From contig NZ_JAPNNL010000028.1 of the NCBI RefSeq assembly GCF_027620315.1, positions 1 to 54,380 on the forward strand: a stretch of DNA of 54,380 nt, in the 5' to 3' direction. Source of the DNA: Nonomuraea corallina (GTDB lineage: Bacteria; Actinomycetota; Actinomycetes; Streptosporangiales; Streptosporangiaceae). A model generated the notes under the pieces. The model saw only the letters and a program-made list of their open reading frames with translations. It made no database searches and had not been told where the DNA came from. The position numbers and the translations under genes are program-made. Of the stretch, positions 9,542-17,572 are shown piece after piece. How positions within the stretch are numbered: the stretch's first letter is position 1; every line of letters begins with the position of its first letter.

Positions 9542-10480
9542 ATGCGCCTGCGTCACGATGACGGAACGCTCGTTCACCTCGCCTACAACGCAGGCGTGCA
9601 CCCCGCGGAGGACCTGGAGAACCTCATCGCCCACCTCACCCGCTACGCCGTGCCGGTGCGCAAGCGCCTCGGCGTCGAGCGGATGGGCGTCGGCCTGTGG
9701 CTCTCGCCGGCCGTCGCCGACCATCTCACCGCCGACCGCATCGAGCTGGTCCGCCTGCGCCGTTCTCTTGAGGAGCGCGGCCTGGAGGTCGTCAGCCTCA
9801 ACGGCACCGGCGGCCGCAACCAGGAGGCGCCCGGCCCCGACTGGGCCAAGCCCGAGCGCTACCGCTACACGATGGCACTGGCCAGGATCCTGGCGTTCCT
9901 GCTGCCCGACGACGTCCAGTCCGGCAGCATCTCCACCATCCCGATCGGCTGGCGCCGCGACTGGCCCTCCGACCTGCAGGCCATCGCCACCCGCCGGCTG
10001 GAGCGGCTCGCCCGCGAGCTGCGCGGCCTCCACAGCGTCACCGGCAAGACCGTCAGGGTCGGCTTCGAGCCGTGGCCCGGCTGTGTGCTGGAGACCACGG
10101 AGCAGGCGCTGGAGCGGGTGAGCGGCATCGACTCCGACCACCTGGGCGTCTGTCTCGACGCCTGTCACCTGGCCCGTGGCGCGGAGGAGGCCGGGGAGGC
10201 GCTGCGCGGCCTGGCCATGACCGGTGCGCCCGTGGTCAAGCTCGGCCACGTCCACCACCACACCGGCGGCGCGCCCAACACCGGCAGCGTCCTGCACGAC
10301 ACCCTCACGGCGATGCTCTCGGGCGCGGTGAGCGGCAGCGCCCACATCGAGGTCGAGACCCACAACCTGGCGGTCCCCGGCCGGGCCAAGGGCCCCGGCG
10401 CCCTGGTCTCCCTGCTGGCCGAGGAGCTCGACTGGGCCCGCACCAGCCTCACCAGCCTGGGCCTCCAGCTCGCCGCCTGA
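9542..10480 (+). CDS. EboE-like / xylose-isomerase-like TIM-barrel protein
   Basis: 312 aa. The opening LAYNAGVHPAEDLENLIAHL and the segment MGVGLWLSPAVADHL resemble EboE, a TIM-barrel member of the eboABCDEF set implicated in export of prenyl-linked metabolites. Later blocks, VGFEPWPGCVLE, LGVCLDACHLA, VKLGHVHHH and AHIEVETH, supply the Glu, Asp and His residues that bind metal in sugar-phosphate isomerase/epimerase enzymes. No other ebo gene is visible, so the pathway role is open. ATG 9542 has GGAGGA before it. The last codons lie in a 45-bp tandem duplication that continues into the end of the convergent marR gene. Confidence 0.7.
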   Translation: MRLRHDDGTLVHLAYNAGVHPAEDLENLIAHLTRYAVPVRKRLGVERMGVGLWLSPAVADHLTADRIELVRLRRSLEERGLEVVSLNGTGGRNQEAPGPDWAKPERYRYTMALARILAFLLPDDVQSGSISTIPIGWRRDWPSDLQAIATRRLERLARELRGLHSVTGKTVRVGFEPWPGCVLETTEQALERVSGIDSDHLGVCLDACHLARGAEEAGEALRGLAMTGAPVVKLGHVHHHTGGAPNTGSVLHDTLTAMLSGAVSGSAHIEVETHNLAVPGRAKGPGALVSLLAEELDWARTSLTSLGLQLAA

Positions 10481-10561
10481 TCCGGGGGCTGGTCCGGCGC
10501 CTCACGCGCCGCCGAAGCCGCCTGATCCGGGGGCTGGTGCGGCGCCTCACGTGGCGCCGAA
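10472..10561. repeat. 45-bp tandem duplication across two convergent gene ends
   Basis: Bases 10472-10516 and 10517-10561 are adjacent direct copies differing at three positions. Copy 1 contains the stop codon of the EboE-like gene; copy 2 contains the stop codon of the convergent marR gene. Before duplication the two stops would have been only about 20 bp apart. Confidence 0.9.
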
Positions 10562-11017
10562 CCAGCCCGGGATGTCGAGGCGCCACAGGTCGGCCGGGGT
10601 CATCTTGCGGAGGTCGGCCTCCAGGGCCCGAAGCCGGTCCTCGCCCAGTTCGGCGGCCCAGCGGGCGCGCAGGTCGTCGAAGATCGCGGCCGAGCGGGCG
10701 AGCGCATCCCTGCCGTACGGGGTCAGCCGGACGATCTTGCGGCGGGTGTCGGCGGGGTCGCGGGTGCGTTCGACGTAGCCGAGGCGTTCCAGTGTCTCGA
10801 TGGTCTTGCCCGCGGCCTGCTTGGTGACGCCGAGCGTACGGCCCAGGTCCACCGCCGTCGTGCCGTCGGGCCCTATGGCCTGCATGACGAAGCCGTGCAT
10901 GGGCCGGATGTCCGGATGCCCCTGACGGCCCAGCTCGGCATGGAGCTCGTCGATGAGCACCCGGAAGGCCAGGAAGAGGCGGAGCGGGAGTTCGAATCCC
11001 GGAGGTGTGCTTGACAC
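10547..11017 (-). CDS. MarR-family transcriptional regulator
   Basis: About 156 aa of winged-helix regulator. The recognition region TTAVDLGRTLGVTKQAAGKTIETLER and the wing RDPADTRRKIVRLTPYGRDAL are typical. The GTG at 11017 is chosen because AGG lies 9 nt before it; the TTG at 11026 would sit directly on that site. The gene is divergent from a cupin gene, and the 60-bp gap is filled with TTGTCTA-type half-sites, so autoregulation and control of the cupin gene are likely. The ligand is unknown. The last codons lie in copy 2 of the tandem duplication. Confidence 0.85.
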   Translation of the reverse strand: MSSTPPGFELPLRLFLAFRVLIDELHAELGRQGHPDIRPMHGFVMQAIGPDGTTAVDLGRTLGVTKQAAGKTIETLERLGYVERTRDPADTRRKIVRLTPYGRDALARSAAIFDDLRARWAAELGEDRLRALEADLRKMTPADLWRLDIPGWFGAT

Positions 11018-11018
11018 G

Positions 11019-11062
11019 ATAGACAACCTGGTTCACTATCTAGACAATGACGTTGTCTATCT
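11019..11062. promoter_or_regulatory. MarR operator between marR and the cupin gene
   Basis: TAGACAA-N5-TTGTCTA (11041-11059) is a perfect dyad with 7-bp arms. A further half-site, ATAGACAA, occurs at 11019-11026 in direct orientation and overlaps the marR start. The layout is that of a shared MarR operator for both divergent promoters. Confidence 0.65.
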
Positions 11063-11078
11063 TAGGGGAGCACCTGCC

Positions 11079-11495
11079 ATGACCGTCATCCGCGACGCGG
11101 GGGCACGCAGGATCGAGACGCCCAACGGAACCATGACCACCCTCGCCTCACCCACCCAGGGGGAGTCACGCCAGGCCGTGTGGCGCGTGGACGCCAGGCC
11201 CGGCACGGCCGGCCCGGTGCACGCCTTCGACACCGAGTCGGTGTGGACCTGGCTGGCGGGCCGCTGCACCGTCCAGCTCGGCGGCGAATGGGTCGAGGTC
11301 GCGGCCGGCGACACCATGGTGCTGCCCGCCGACGTGCTGCGACAGCTCGTCGCCGACGAACGGCACGGGTTCGCCGCGATCGTGGCGGCCCCTGCGGGCG
11401 TGAACGTCTACAACCCGGACGGGCTCGACACCCCGGACGCCTGCGACCTCGTCCCCGAGGGCACCCGCCGCATGCCGCTGCCCTGGGCCCGGTGA
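11079..11495 (+). CDS. Small cupin-domain protein
   Basis: 138 aa forming a single beta-barrel. PGTAGPVHAFDTESVWTWLA is the first cupin motif with His and Glu, GRCTVQLGGEWVEVAAGDTM is the turn region, and LPADVLRQLVADERHGFAAI is the degenerate second motif (metal His partly replaced). It may bind a small molecule rather than act as a dioxygenase. AGGGGAG lies 8 nt before ATG 11079. It is divergently paired with the MarR gene, so it is probably the regulator's target. Confidence 0.75.
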   Translation: MTVIRDAGARRIETPNGTMTTLASPTQGESRQAVWRVDARPGTAGPVHAFDTESVWTWLAGRCTVQLGGEWVEVAAGDTMVLPADVLRQLVADERHGFAAIVAAPAGVNVYNPDGLDTPDACDLVPEGTRRMPLPWAR

Positions 11496-11530
11496 ACGAC
11501 CGGGCCGCCCGGGCGAGGGAGGGCCTGAGG

Positions 11531-12448
11531 TCAAGCAGGAAGGCTGTACGTGCCGTCCTCCAGGACTTCTGCCAGGCCGTCGGCGACGAGCCCGTCCAGG
11601 GCCCGCTCGCGCTGCACGGCGTCGTCCCAGACCACGTCCAGCGCCGCCTTCGGCACCGGCCCGTGCGCCGCGCGCAGGACCGCGAGCAGCCGGCCCCGGC
11701 ACTGGCGGTCGGTGCCCGCGTACGTCTGCCCCTTACGGGCGGGACCCGCGTGCGCGGGCTTGCCCGCCAGCCGCCAGGCGCAGACCCCCGCGATCGGGCA
11801 GCTCTCGCAGCGGGGGGCGCGGGCGGTGCAGACGAGCGCGCCCAGCTCCATCACCGCCACCCCCCAGAGGGCGGCGCCCAGCTCGGGCAGGAGCGCCTCC
11901 GCCAGGCGGCGTTCGGCGGCGGAGGTGGCCGTCGGAGGATACTCCTCGGCCCGTACCGCCCGTGCGAAGACCCGACGCACGTTGGTGTCCAGGATCGCGT
12001 GCCGGCCCCCGTACGCGAAGCTCGCGACCGCGGCGGCGGTGTACTCGCCGATCCCCGGCAGGGCCAGCAGGGTCGCGTGGTCGGAGGGGACCTCGCCGTC
12101 GTGCCGCTCGGTGATGGCCGTGGCGCAGGCGTGCAGGCGCAGCGCCCGGCGCGGGTAGCCGAGCCGCCCCCAGGCCCGCACCGCCTCACCGGAGGGCTCC
12201 GCGGCCAGCGCCTTCGGGGTGGGCCAGCGCGTCATCCACTCGTGCCAGACGGGAAGGACCCGGGCCACCGGCGTCTGCTGGAGCATGATCTCGCTGACGA
12301 GCACTCCCCAGGGTGTCCGATCGGGAGCGCGCCAGGGGAGGTCCCGGGCGTTGTTTTCGTACCACTCCAGAACGGGAAGGTGTAGGAGGTTCGGCTCGAT
12401 CACGCGGCCCAGCGTATGACGAGATGGCAAGGTCCGGCGTGTCGTCAC
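11531..12448 (-). CDS. mutY: A/G-specific adenine glycosylase MutY
   Basis: 305 aa base-excision enzyme that removes adenine mispaired with 8-oxoguanine. Catalytic Glu53 is in SEIMLQQTPV, the helix-hairpin-helix is LLALPGIGEYTAAAV (127-141), catalytic Asp154 is in ILDTNVRRV, and the 4Fe-4S loop has Cys207-X6-Cys214-X2-Cys217-X5-Cys223. The C-terminal 8-oxoG-recognition (NUDIX-like) domain is absent; a short winged tail follows instead, as in many actinobacterial MutY. GTG 12448 has GGGAGG 10 nt upstream; GTG 12403 (Val16) is an alternative. Divergent from the next gene. Confidence 0.93.
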   Translation of the reverse strand: MTTRRTLPSRHTLGRVIEPNLLHLPVLEWYENNARDLPWRAPDRTPWGVLVSEIMLQQTPVARVLPVWHEWMTRWPTPKALAAEPSGEAVRAWGRLGYPRRALRLHACATAITERHDGEVPSDHATLLALPGIGEYTAAAVASFAYGGRHAILDTNVRRVFARAVRAEEYPPTATSAAERRLAEALLPELGAALWGVAVMELGALVCTARAPRCESCPIAGVCAWRLAGKPAHAGPARKGQTYAGTDRQCRGRLLAVLRAAHGPVPKAALDVVWDDAVQRERALDGLVADGLAEVLEDGTYSLPA

Positions 12449-12482
12449 GGCACGTCATCCTCCCGTTACCCATCCTGGCCAC

Positions 12483-13151
12483 ATGGATCCGGAAACCATG
12501 CGTGGAGAGCCGGGACTCGGGGGCGACGTCTACTGGCGGCGGCGCATGAGCCTGCTCATCGCGGTGCTCGTCGTGGTGGCGGTGGTGGCGTGGGCCTGCT
12601 CCGGCTCCAGCGGCCCGGAAGAACGCTCGGACGCCAAGCCCTCACCCAGTCCGGCGCCGGTCACGGACCCCCTGCTCGCGGGGCTGCGTACGCTGACCAC
12701 GGGGACGGCGAGCCCGTCACCCTCGCCCAGCCCGAGCAGGAGCCCACGCCCCCGGCGCGCGGGCGAGCCCTGCAAGGAGAACGACCTGGTGCTCCACCTC
12801 CAGGGCAAACAGGAGATCTACCCGAAAGGCACGCGCCCGCACTTCATCGTCACCGTGGTCAACACCGGGCCCGTGATGTGCAGGACCGACGTCGGACCGC
12901 GGGCGCTGGAGATCCGCATCACCTCGGGTGACGACCGTATCTGGTCCACCGCCGACTGCGTCAGCGGCCCCGGGACGGACACGCGCGAGCTGAAGCGCGG
13001 CGTGCCCTACGTCCGCTCCCTCGACTGGAACCGCCGCCGCTCCAGCGGCGACTGCCGCGCCGATCCGCCCGCCGCCCTTCCCGGCACGTACGTGGTGGTG
13101 GCGCGGCTGGGCGAGCACAGGAGCCCCAGAGGGGTCTTCCACCTGCGCTGA
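12483..13151 (+). CDS. Membrane-anchored protein with Pro/Ser linker and extracytoplasmic beta domain
   Basis: 222 aa. One transmembrane segment (residues about 22-41, MSLLIAVLVVVAVVAWACSG) follows a short cytoplasmic start. A linker containing SPSPSPSPSRSPRPRR crosses toward the wall, and a domain of about 120 residues with strands such as PHFIVTVVNTGPVMCR and LEIRITSGDDRIWS follows. Three cysteines could form disulfides outside the cell. The fold resembles small immunoglobulin-like DUF4232-type domains, but I do not recognise the family with certainty. It lies between mutY and disA and has no clear ribosome site at ATG 12483, so the start is uncertain. Confidence 0.65.
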   Translation: MDPETMRGEPGLGGDVYWRRRMSLLIAVLVVVAVVAWACSGSSGPEERSDAKPSPSPAPVTDPLLAGLRTLTTGTASPSPSPSPSRSPRPRRAGEPCKENDLVLHLQGKQEIYPKGTRPHFIVTVVNTGPVMCRTDVGPRALEIRITSGDDRIWSTADCVSGPGTDTRELKRGVPYVRSLDWNRRRSSGDCRADPPAALPGTYVVVARLGEHRSPRGVFHLR

Positions 13152-13208
13152 ACCGGGCCTGCCCGCCGGTGGCACGGATGCGGCCGGTCACCGCGCGGCC
13201 CACGGCGC

Positions 13209-14291
13209 TCAGACGTAGCGTTCGAGGATCGAGGACTCGGCGAGGCGGGAGAGCCCCTCCCTGACGCTGCGGGCGCGGGACTCGCCGACGCCGCCCACCG
13301 CCTGGAGGTCGTCGATGCTGGCCGCCAGGAGCTTCTGCAGGCTGCCGAAGTGGTCGACCAGGCGGTCGACCACCGTGGCGGGCAGGCGGGGCACCTTGGC
13401 CAGCAGGCGGAAACCGCGCGGGCTGACCGGGCTGTCGAGCTTCTCGCCGTCGTCGTGGCCGAGCAGACCGGCCACCACCGCCAGGTCGAGCAGCTCGTTG
13501 CCGGACAGCGCGTCGAGATCGCGCAGGGCGTCGGACAGGCGACGCCGGCGGCGGCCCGACGGGGCCGGGAGGTAGTCGCGCACCACCAGCTCCCGCTCCG
13601 AGTCGACGCCGGAGACCAGCTCGTCGAGCTGCAGGGACAGGAGCCGACCGTCGGTGCCGAGCTCGACCACGTACCCCTTGATCTCGTCGGAGATGCGCCG
13701 CACCATCTCCAGCCGCTGCGCCACCGCCGCCACGTCGCGCACGGTCACCAGATCCTCGATCTCCAGCGCGGAGAGCGTGCCGGACACCTCGTCGAGGCGG
13801 TGCTTGTAGCGCTCAAGGGTGGCCAGGGCCTGGTTGGCCTTGGACATGATGGCGGCCGACTCCTCCAGCACGTAGCGGATGCCGTCGAGGTAGAGGGCGA
13901 TGATCCGCATGGACTTGCTGATCGCGATGATCGGCAGGCCGGTCTCCTTGGCCACGCGCTGGGCGGTGCGGTGGCGGGTGCCGGACTCGTCGGTCGGGAT
14001 GGTGGGGTCGGGGACGAGATGGACGGCGGCGCGCACGATCTTGTCGTCGCCGCTGACCACGATCGCGCCGTCCATCTTCGCGAGCTCGCGCAGCCGGGTG
14101 GCGGAGAAGTCCACGTCGAGCTCGAAGCCGCCGCTGCAGAGCCGCTCGACGGTCTTGTTGTGGCCGAGCACGATCAGGCCGCCGGTCTGCCCGCGCAGGA
14201 TCCGCTCCAGGCCGTCGCGGAGGGGTGTGCCCGGCGCCACCGCGGCGAGGGCTTCCCGACGGCGGTCGTCAAGACTCCGGTCGTTTGGCAC
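13209..14291 (-). CDS. disA: DisA, DNA-integrity scanning diadenylate cyclase
   Basis: 360 aa enzyme that joins two ATP into cyclic di-AMP. The DAC domain (residues about 10-150) carries the catalytic DGA (74-76, in KMDGAIVV) and RHR (106-108, in [10 protein letters not shown]) motifs. A helical spine follows, and the C-terminal helix-hairpin-helix region contains [19 protein letters not shown] and binds branched DNA. DisA forms octamers that stop making c-di-AMP at recombination intermediates. It lies next to radA, as is usual in actinobacteria. The GTG start is preceded by a G-rich stretch. A c-di-AMP riboswitch lies at about 2.2 kb in this window. Confidence 0.97.
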   Translation of the reverse strand: MPNDRSLDDRRREALAAVAPGTPLRDGLERILRGQTGGLIVLGHNKTVERLCSGGFELDVDFSATRLRELAKMDGAIVVSGDDKIVRAAVHLVPDPTIPTDESGTRHRTAQRVAKETGLPIIAISKSMRIIALYLDGIRYVLEESAAIMSKANQALATLERYKHRLDEVSGTLSALEIEDLVTVRDVAAVAQRLEMVRRISDEIKGYVVELGTDGRLLSLQLDELVSGVDSERELVVRDYLPAPSGRRRRRLSDALRDLDALSGNELLDLAVVAGLLGHDDGEKLDSPVSPRGFRLLAKVPRLPATVVDRLVDHFGSLQKLLAASIDDLQAVGGVGESRARSVREGLSRLAESSILERYV

Positions 14292-14373
14292 CTGACCCCC
14301 GTGTCGAAATAGTCAAGCCCAGCTTAGCCGCGCCGTCTCACTCTCTCCTCCGCCTTTGGCCGAGGCATGCGCC

Positions 14374-14583
14374 GTGGCCGGGTACGGCGAGAGAGGTTTC
14401 AACGGTACTGAAACGGACGTTTCCCGGCACCCGCAGCGCGTCCTTCGCGCCCGCGGGGCGTCACCGGACGACGCGGCGGCCCCCGAGGCGGGCCGTGGCG
14501 GCGACCTGAGGGCGTTCGTGGACCGGCCGCGGCCGGTGCGCGACCCCGTCACGGCGGCGGTCACGTCGGCTCTGGGAGGCTAG
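14374..14583 (+). CDS. Possible small gene between disA and radA (69 aa)
   Basis: Most codons here end in G or C, with a lower GC content at second positions, the pattern of a real gene in this genome. GAGG lies 8 nt before GTG 14374. The product is polar, rich in Arg, Ala and Asp, and has no membrane segment or known motif (ends VTAAVTSALGG). It lies on the strand opposite both neighbours. The 5' part overlaps two small dyads (TTTCA-N7-TGAAA at about 14397-14413 and GAAAC-N4-GTTTC just after), which could instead be regulatory sites. The call is tentative. Confidence 0.3.
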   Translation: MAGYGERGFNGTETDVSRHPQRVLRARGASPDDAAAPEAGRGGDLRAFVDRPRPVRDPVTAAVTSALGG

Positions 14584-14642
14584 ACGTCCCGCCGATGTCC
14601 GTAGCTCAACCGCCCGGCCCCGAAAAGGGCCGCTCGCGGGGG

Positions 14643-16049
14643 TCAGGTGACGTGGGTGAGGGCGTCCCAGACGTTCTCGGCCTCGACGACCTCGAAGCCG
14701 GGGGCGAAGGCGACCGGGCCGACCGGGACGAGGGAGCGCTGGCCGCCGGCCTTGCGCCTGCCCTCGTCGAGGGAGCCGAGCGGGACGAGGCCGCGCTTGA
14801 AGCCGAGACGGGCCGCTTCGGTGAGGCGGCGGCGGACGTCCTTGACCGGGCGGAGCTCGCCCGCGAGACCGACCTCGCCGAGCGCGACCAGGCCGGCCGG
14901 CAGCGGCTTGTCGCCCGCGGCGCTGGCGACGGCGAGCATGACGGCCAGGTCGACGGCCGGGTCGCCGAGCTTGATGCCGCCGACGGTGGCGGTGAAGACG
15001 TCGCAGCCGCCCAGCCGGGCGTTGAGCCGGCGCTCCAGCACGGCCAGGACCATCTGGACGCGGTAGGTGTCGAGGCCGGAGGAGGTGCGCCGGGGCTGCT
15101 GGGCCTCGGTGCGCGCCACCAGGGCCTGGACCTCCGCGGGCAGCGGGCGGGTGCCCTCGACCGTGACGGTCACGCAGGTGCCGGGGACCGGGTCGGTGCG
15201 GCGGGAGACGAACAGGCCGCTGGGGTCGGTGATGCCCTCGATGCCGCGCTCGTGCAGGTCGAAGCAGCCGACCTCGTCGGTGGGGCCGAACCTGTTCTTG
15301 ATCGCTCGTACCATGCGGAGCCGGGAGTGGCGGTCGCCCTCGAAGTTGAGCACCACGTCCACGAGGTGTTCGAGGGTGCGGGGGCCGGCGATGGAACCTT
15401 CCTTGGTGACGTGGCCGACCAGGACGGTCGCCATGTCGCGCTCCTTGGCCAGGCGCACGAGGTTGGCCGCGACCTCGCGGACCTGGGTGACGCCGCCGGG
15501 GACGCCGGTCGCCTGGGCGGAGCCGACGGTCTGCACCGAGTCGACCACGAGCAGGCGCGGCTGGATCTTGTCCACGTGGGCGATCAGGGCCGACAGCTCG
15601 GTCTCGGCGGCGAGGTAGAGCCGGTCGCGGACGGCGTCGATGCGGTCGGCGCGGAGCCGGACCTGGGCCGCGGACTCCTCGCCGGTGACGTAGAGGACGG
15701 TCTCGCGCTCGGCCATGCGGGCGGCGGCCTCCAGCAGCAGCGTCGACTTGCCGATGCCGGGCTCGCCGGCCAGCAGCACGACCGCGCCCGGCACCAGGCC
15801 GCCGCCGAGCACCCGGTCGAGCTCGCCGACGCCGGTGGTGCGGGCGGCGGCGATCTCGGCCTTGACCTGGCCGATCGGCAGCGCCGGGGCGGTGGTGGCG
15901 CCGGCCTGGACGACATGGGCGCCGGCCCGGCCGCCCTCCGCGTCGACGGTGCCCCACGCCTGGCACTCGCCGCACCGGCCCACCCACTTGGAGGTGCGCC
16001 AGCCGCACTCGGCGCAGCGGTATCCGGGCTTCTGGGCAGTCTTGGCCAT
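14643..16049 (-). CDS. radA: RadA (Sms) DNA-recombination ATPase
   Basis: 468 aa. The N-terminal zinc finger has Cys12, Cys15, Cys26 and Cys29 (CAEC...CGEC). The RecA-like core carries Walker A GEPGIGKST (95-103) and Walker B LLVVDSVQT, then the RadA-specific KNRFG motif. A Lon-protease-like C-terminal domain ends the protein. RadA drives branch migration and works with RecA on recombination intermediates; in Bacillus it also interacts with DisA, its neighbour here. ATG 16049 (MAKTAQKPGYRC) is the usual family start; an upstream ATG at 16079 would add ten residues. Confidence 0.96.
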   Translation of the reverse strand: MAKTAQKPGYRCAECGWRTSKWVGRCGECQAWGTVDAEGGRAGAHVVQAGATTAPALPIGQVKAEIAAARTTGVGELDRVLGGGLVPGAVVLLAGEPGIGKSTLLLEAAARMAERETVLYVTGEESAAQVRLRADRIDAVRDRLYLAAETELSALIAHVDKIQPRLLVVDSVQTVGSAQATGVPGGVTQVREVAANLVRLAKERDMATVLVGHVTKEGSIAGPRTLEHLVDVVLNFEGDRHSRLRMVRAIKNRFGPTDEVGCFDLHERGIEGITDPSGLFVSRRTDPVPGTCVTVTVEGTRPLPAEVQALVARTEAQQPRRTSSGLDTYRVQMVLAVLERRLNARLGGCDVFTATVGGIKLGDPAVDLAVMLAVASAAGDKPLPAGLVALGEVGLAGELRPVKDVRRRLTEAARLGFKRGLVPLGSLDEGRRKAGGQRSLVPVGPVAFAPGFEVVEAENVWDALTHVT

Positions 16050-16059
16050 GGCGAGCAGG

Positions 16060-16404
16060 CTAGCGGGCCGGACCGACATCCGGCTGATCCCGCGGAGCCT
16101 GGGTCAGGCCCAGCTCACGGACCAGCACGCGCTTGGGCCGGGCGCCGACGACCTGCCTGACCGGCTGGCCGTTCTCGAACAGCAGCAGCGTGGGCAGGCT
16201 CATGACGCCGTAGCGGGCCTGGAGCTCGGGGTGCTGGTCGGTGTCGAGCTTGCCGATGGTCAGCCCCAGCTCGGCCTCGATCTCCTCCAGTACGGGGGCG
16301 ACCATCTTGCAGGGCGGGCACCATTCGGCCCAGAAGTCCACCAGCACCGGCTCGCGGGCGGCGAGCACCCGCTCCTCGAAGTTGTCCGCGGTGAGCGTGA
16401 TCAT
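16060..16404 (-). CDS. Thioredoxin with CPPC active site
   Basis: 114 aa thioredoxin fold: VLVDFWAEWCPPCKMVAPVL carries the redox pair Cys29/Cys32, and the cis-proline lies in VMSLPTLLLF. The usual CGPC is replaced by CPPC, which should shift redox potential relative to standard thioredoxin. Start ATG 16404 has AGAGGAG upstream and overlaps the merR stop by 4 bp (ATGA), so the two are translationally coupled. The product is probably a stress-induced disulfide reductase under control of that MerR protein. Confidence 0.9.
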   Translation of the reverse strand: MITLTADNFEERVLAAREPVLVDFWAEWCPPCKMVAPVLEEIEAELGLTIGKLDTDQHPELQARYGVMSLPTLLLFENGQPVRQVVGARPKRVLVRELGLTQAPRDQPDVGPAR

Positions 16405-16775
16405 GTCTCTCCTCTGAAGAAGCAGTCTTCGCACGAGCCGGCGAGCTGCGCGGCGACCTCGGCGCGGCGGGCGAGCAGCAGCCGGACCTCGTCGTCGATC
16501 TCGGCGAGTTTGCGCTGGTAGACGGCCACCGACTCGGGGCAGGACCCGCCGCTGTCATGACCGGAGCGCAGGCAGTCGACGAACGGGCGGGTGTCTTCCA
16601 GCGTGAACCCCACCGACAGCAGCGCCCGGATCTCCGACACCAGCCGGACGTCCCCCTCCGTGTAGAGGCGGTAGCCGTTGGCGCCCCGGCGGGCGCTGAG
16701 CAGCCCGTGCTGCTCGTAGTAGCGGAGGGAACGGGTGCTCACCCCGGTCCGCCGGGCCAGCTCTCCGATGCGCAT
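16401..16775 (-). CDS. MerR-family regulator, cysteine-bearing
   Basis: 124 aa. The winged helix MRIGELARRTGVSTRSLRYY and the motif NGYRLYTEGDV are classical. Cysteines 68, 79, 115 and 118 (the last two in GSCEDCFF) could sense metal or redox state. It is followed with a 4-bp overlap by a thioredoxin gene, so a thiol- or metal-stress switch is likely. The promoter spacing (20 bp) and central dyad are those of a MerR-twisted promoter. The predicted start of transcription coincides with the ATG, so the message may be leaderless. Confidence 0.88.
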   Translation of the reverse strand: MRIGELARRTGVSTRSLRYYEQHGLLSARRGANGYRLYTEGDVRLVSEIRALLSVGFTLEDTRPFVDCLRSGHDSGGSCPESVAVYQRKLAEIDDEVRLLLARRAEVAAQLAGSCEDCFFRGET

Positions 16776-16781
16776 GAGCCC

Positions 16782-16813
16782 ACGGTAGACATTGACACCG
16801 GCGTCAAGGTCAA
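16782..16813 (-). promoter_or_regulatory. MerR-type promoter and operator
   Basis: On the minus strand TTGACC (16813-16808) and TACCGT (16787-16782) are 20 bp apart. The spacer is occupied by the perfect dyad TTGAC-N6-GTCAA (16807-16792). Overlong spacers with a central dyad are the hallmark of MerR-activated promoters. Confidence 0.7.
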
Positions 16814-16817
16814 GCCC

Positions 16818-17516
16818 TCAGTAGAAGCGCCAGCGCAGCACGTTCGGGTAGGCCAGCTCCAGCCCGGACGTCTCGGCGATGGCCTGCTCGGCCACCTCGG
16901 GGGCGAACTCGATGCGCAGCACCGCCTCCAGGTCGGCCCGCCGCTCGAACACCATGCGCAGGTCGAGGGGGCGACGCAGCCAGCCCTGGCGGTCCCAGAA
17001 CGCCTCCACCTCCGGCGCGGAGTAGGACGGGACCGTGCGCTGGAACCACCGGCCGAACGCGCCACGGGAGGCGTCGAGGTCCAGCACGAAGGCCGCGCCG
17101 CCGCGCCGCACCACCCGCGACAGCTCGCGCAGGCCCGGCTCGCAGCCCGGCCCGAAGAAGTACGCCCAGCGCGCGATCGCGACGTCGACCGAGGCGTCGG
17201 GGAGCGGCAGGTCCTGGGCGGCCGCCTCGCGCACCTCGACGGACGGGAGCGCGGCGCACCGGCGGCGGGCGGCGGCGGCCAGGCCGCGGTGCGGCTCCAC
17301 GCCGATCACCCGCGCCGCCTCGGCGGCGTAGCCGGGCAGGTGGTAGCCGGTGCCGCAGCCGATGTCGAGCACGGTCGCGCCACGCCACGGCCGCAGCTCG
17401 CGCATCGCCGCTCCGGCGGTGTCGCCGGGGTCGACGGCGCGGTTCTCCAGCTCGTACACGTGGGGGGTGTGCCAGATGTTGGGGCTCGGAATCGCGCCGC
17501 GGACCGTCCTGGGCAT
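16818..17516 (-). CDS. Class I SAM-dependent methyltransferase
   Basis: 232 aa with a Rossmann methyltransferase fold. Motif I is VLDIGCGTGYHLPGY (residues about 49-63), the acidic residue of motif II is in VIGVEPHRG, motif III is LPLPDASVDVAIARWAYFFG, and the post-core segment contains LRELSRVVRRGGAAFVL. The substrate is unknown. The gene is divergent from the isomerase-like gene at 17573, 56 bp away. Confidence 0.85.
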   Translation of the reverse strand: MPRTVRGAIPSPNIWHTPHVYELENRAVDPGDTAGAAMRELRPWRGATVLDIGCGTGYHLPGYAAEAARVIGVEPHRGLAAAARRRCAALPSVEVREAAAQDLPLPDASVDVAIARWAYFFGPGCEPGLRELSRVVRRGGAAFVLDLDASRGAFGRWFQRTVPSYSAPEVEAFWDRQGWLRRPLDLRMVFERRADLEAVLRIEFAPEVAEQAIAETSGLELAYPNVLRWRFY

Positions 17517-17572
17517 GCGACAACCGTACGTGGTGGCGCGCCGGCACGGGACATCCGGCTTAGGCTGGCAAC

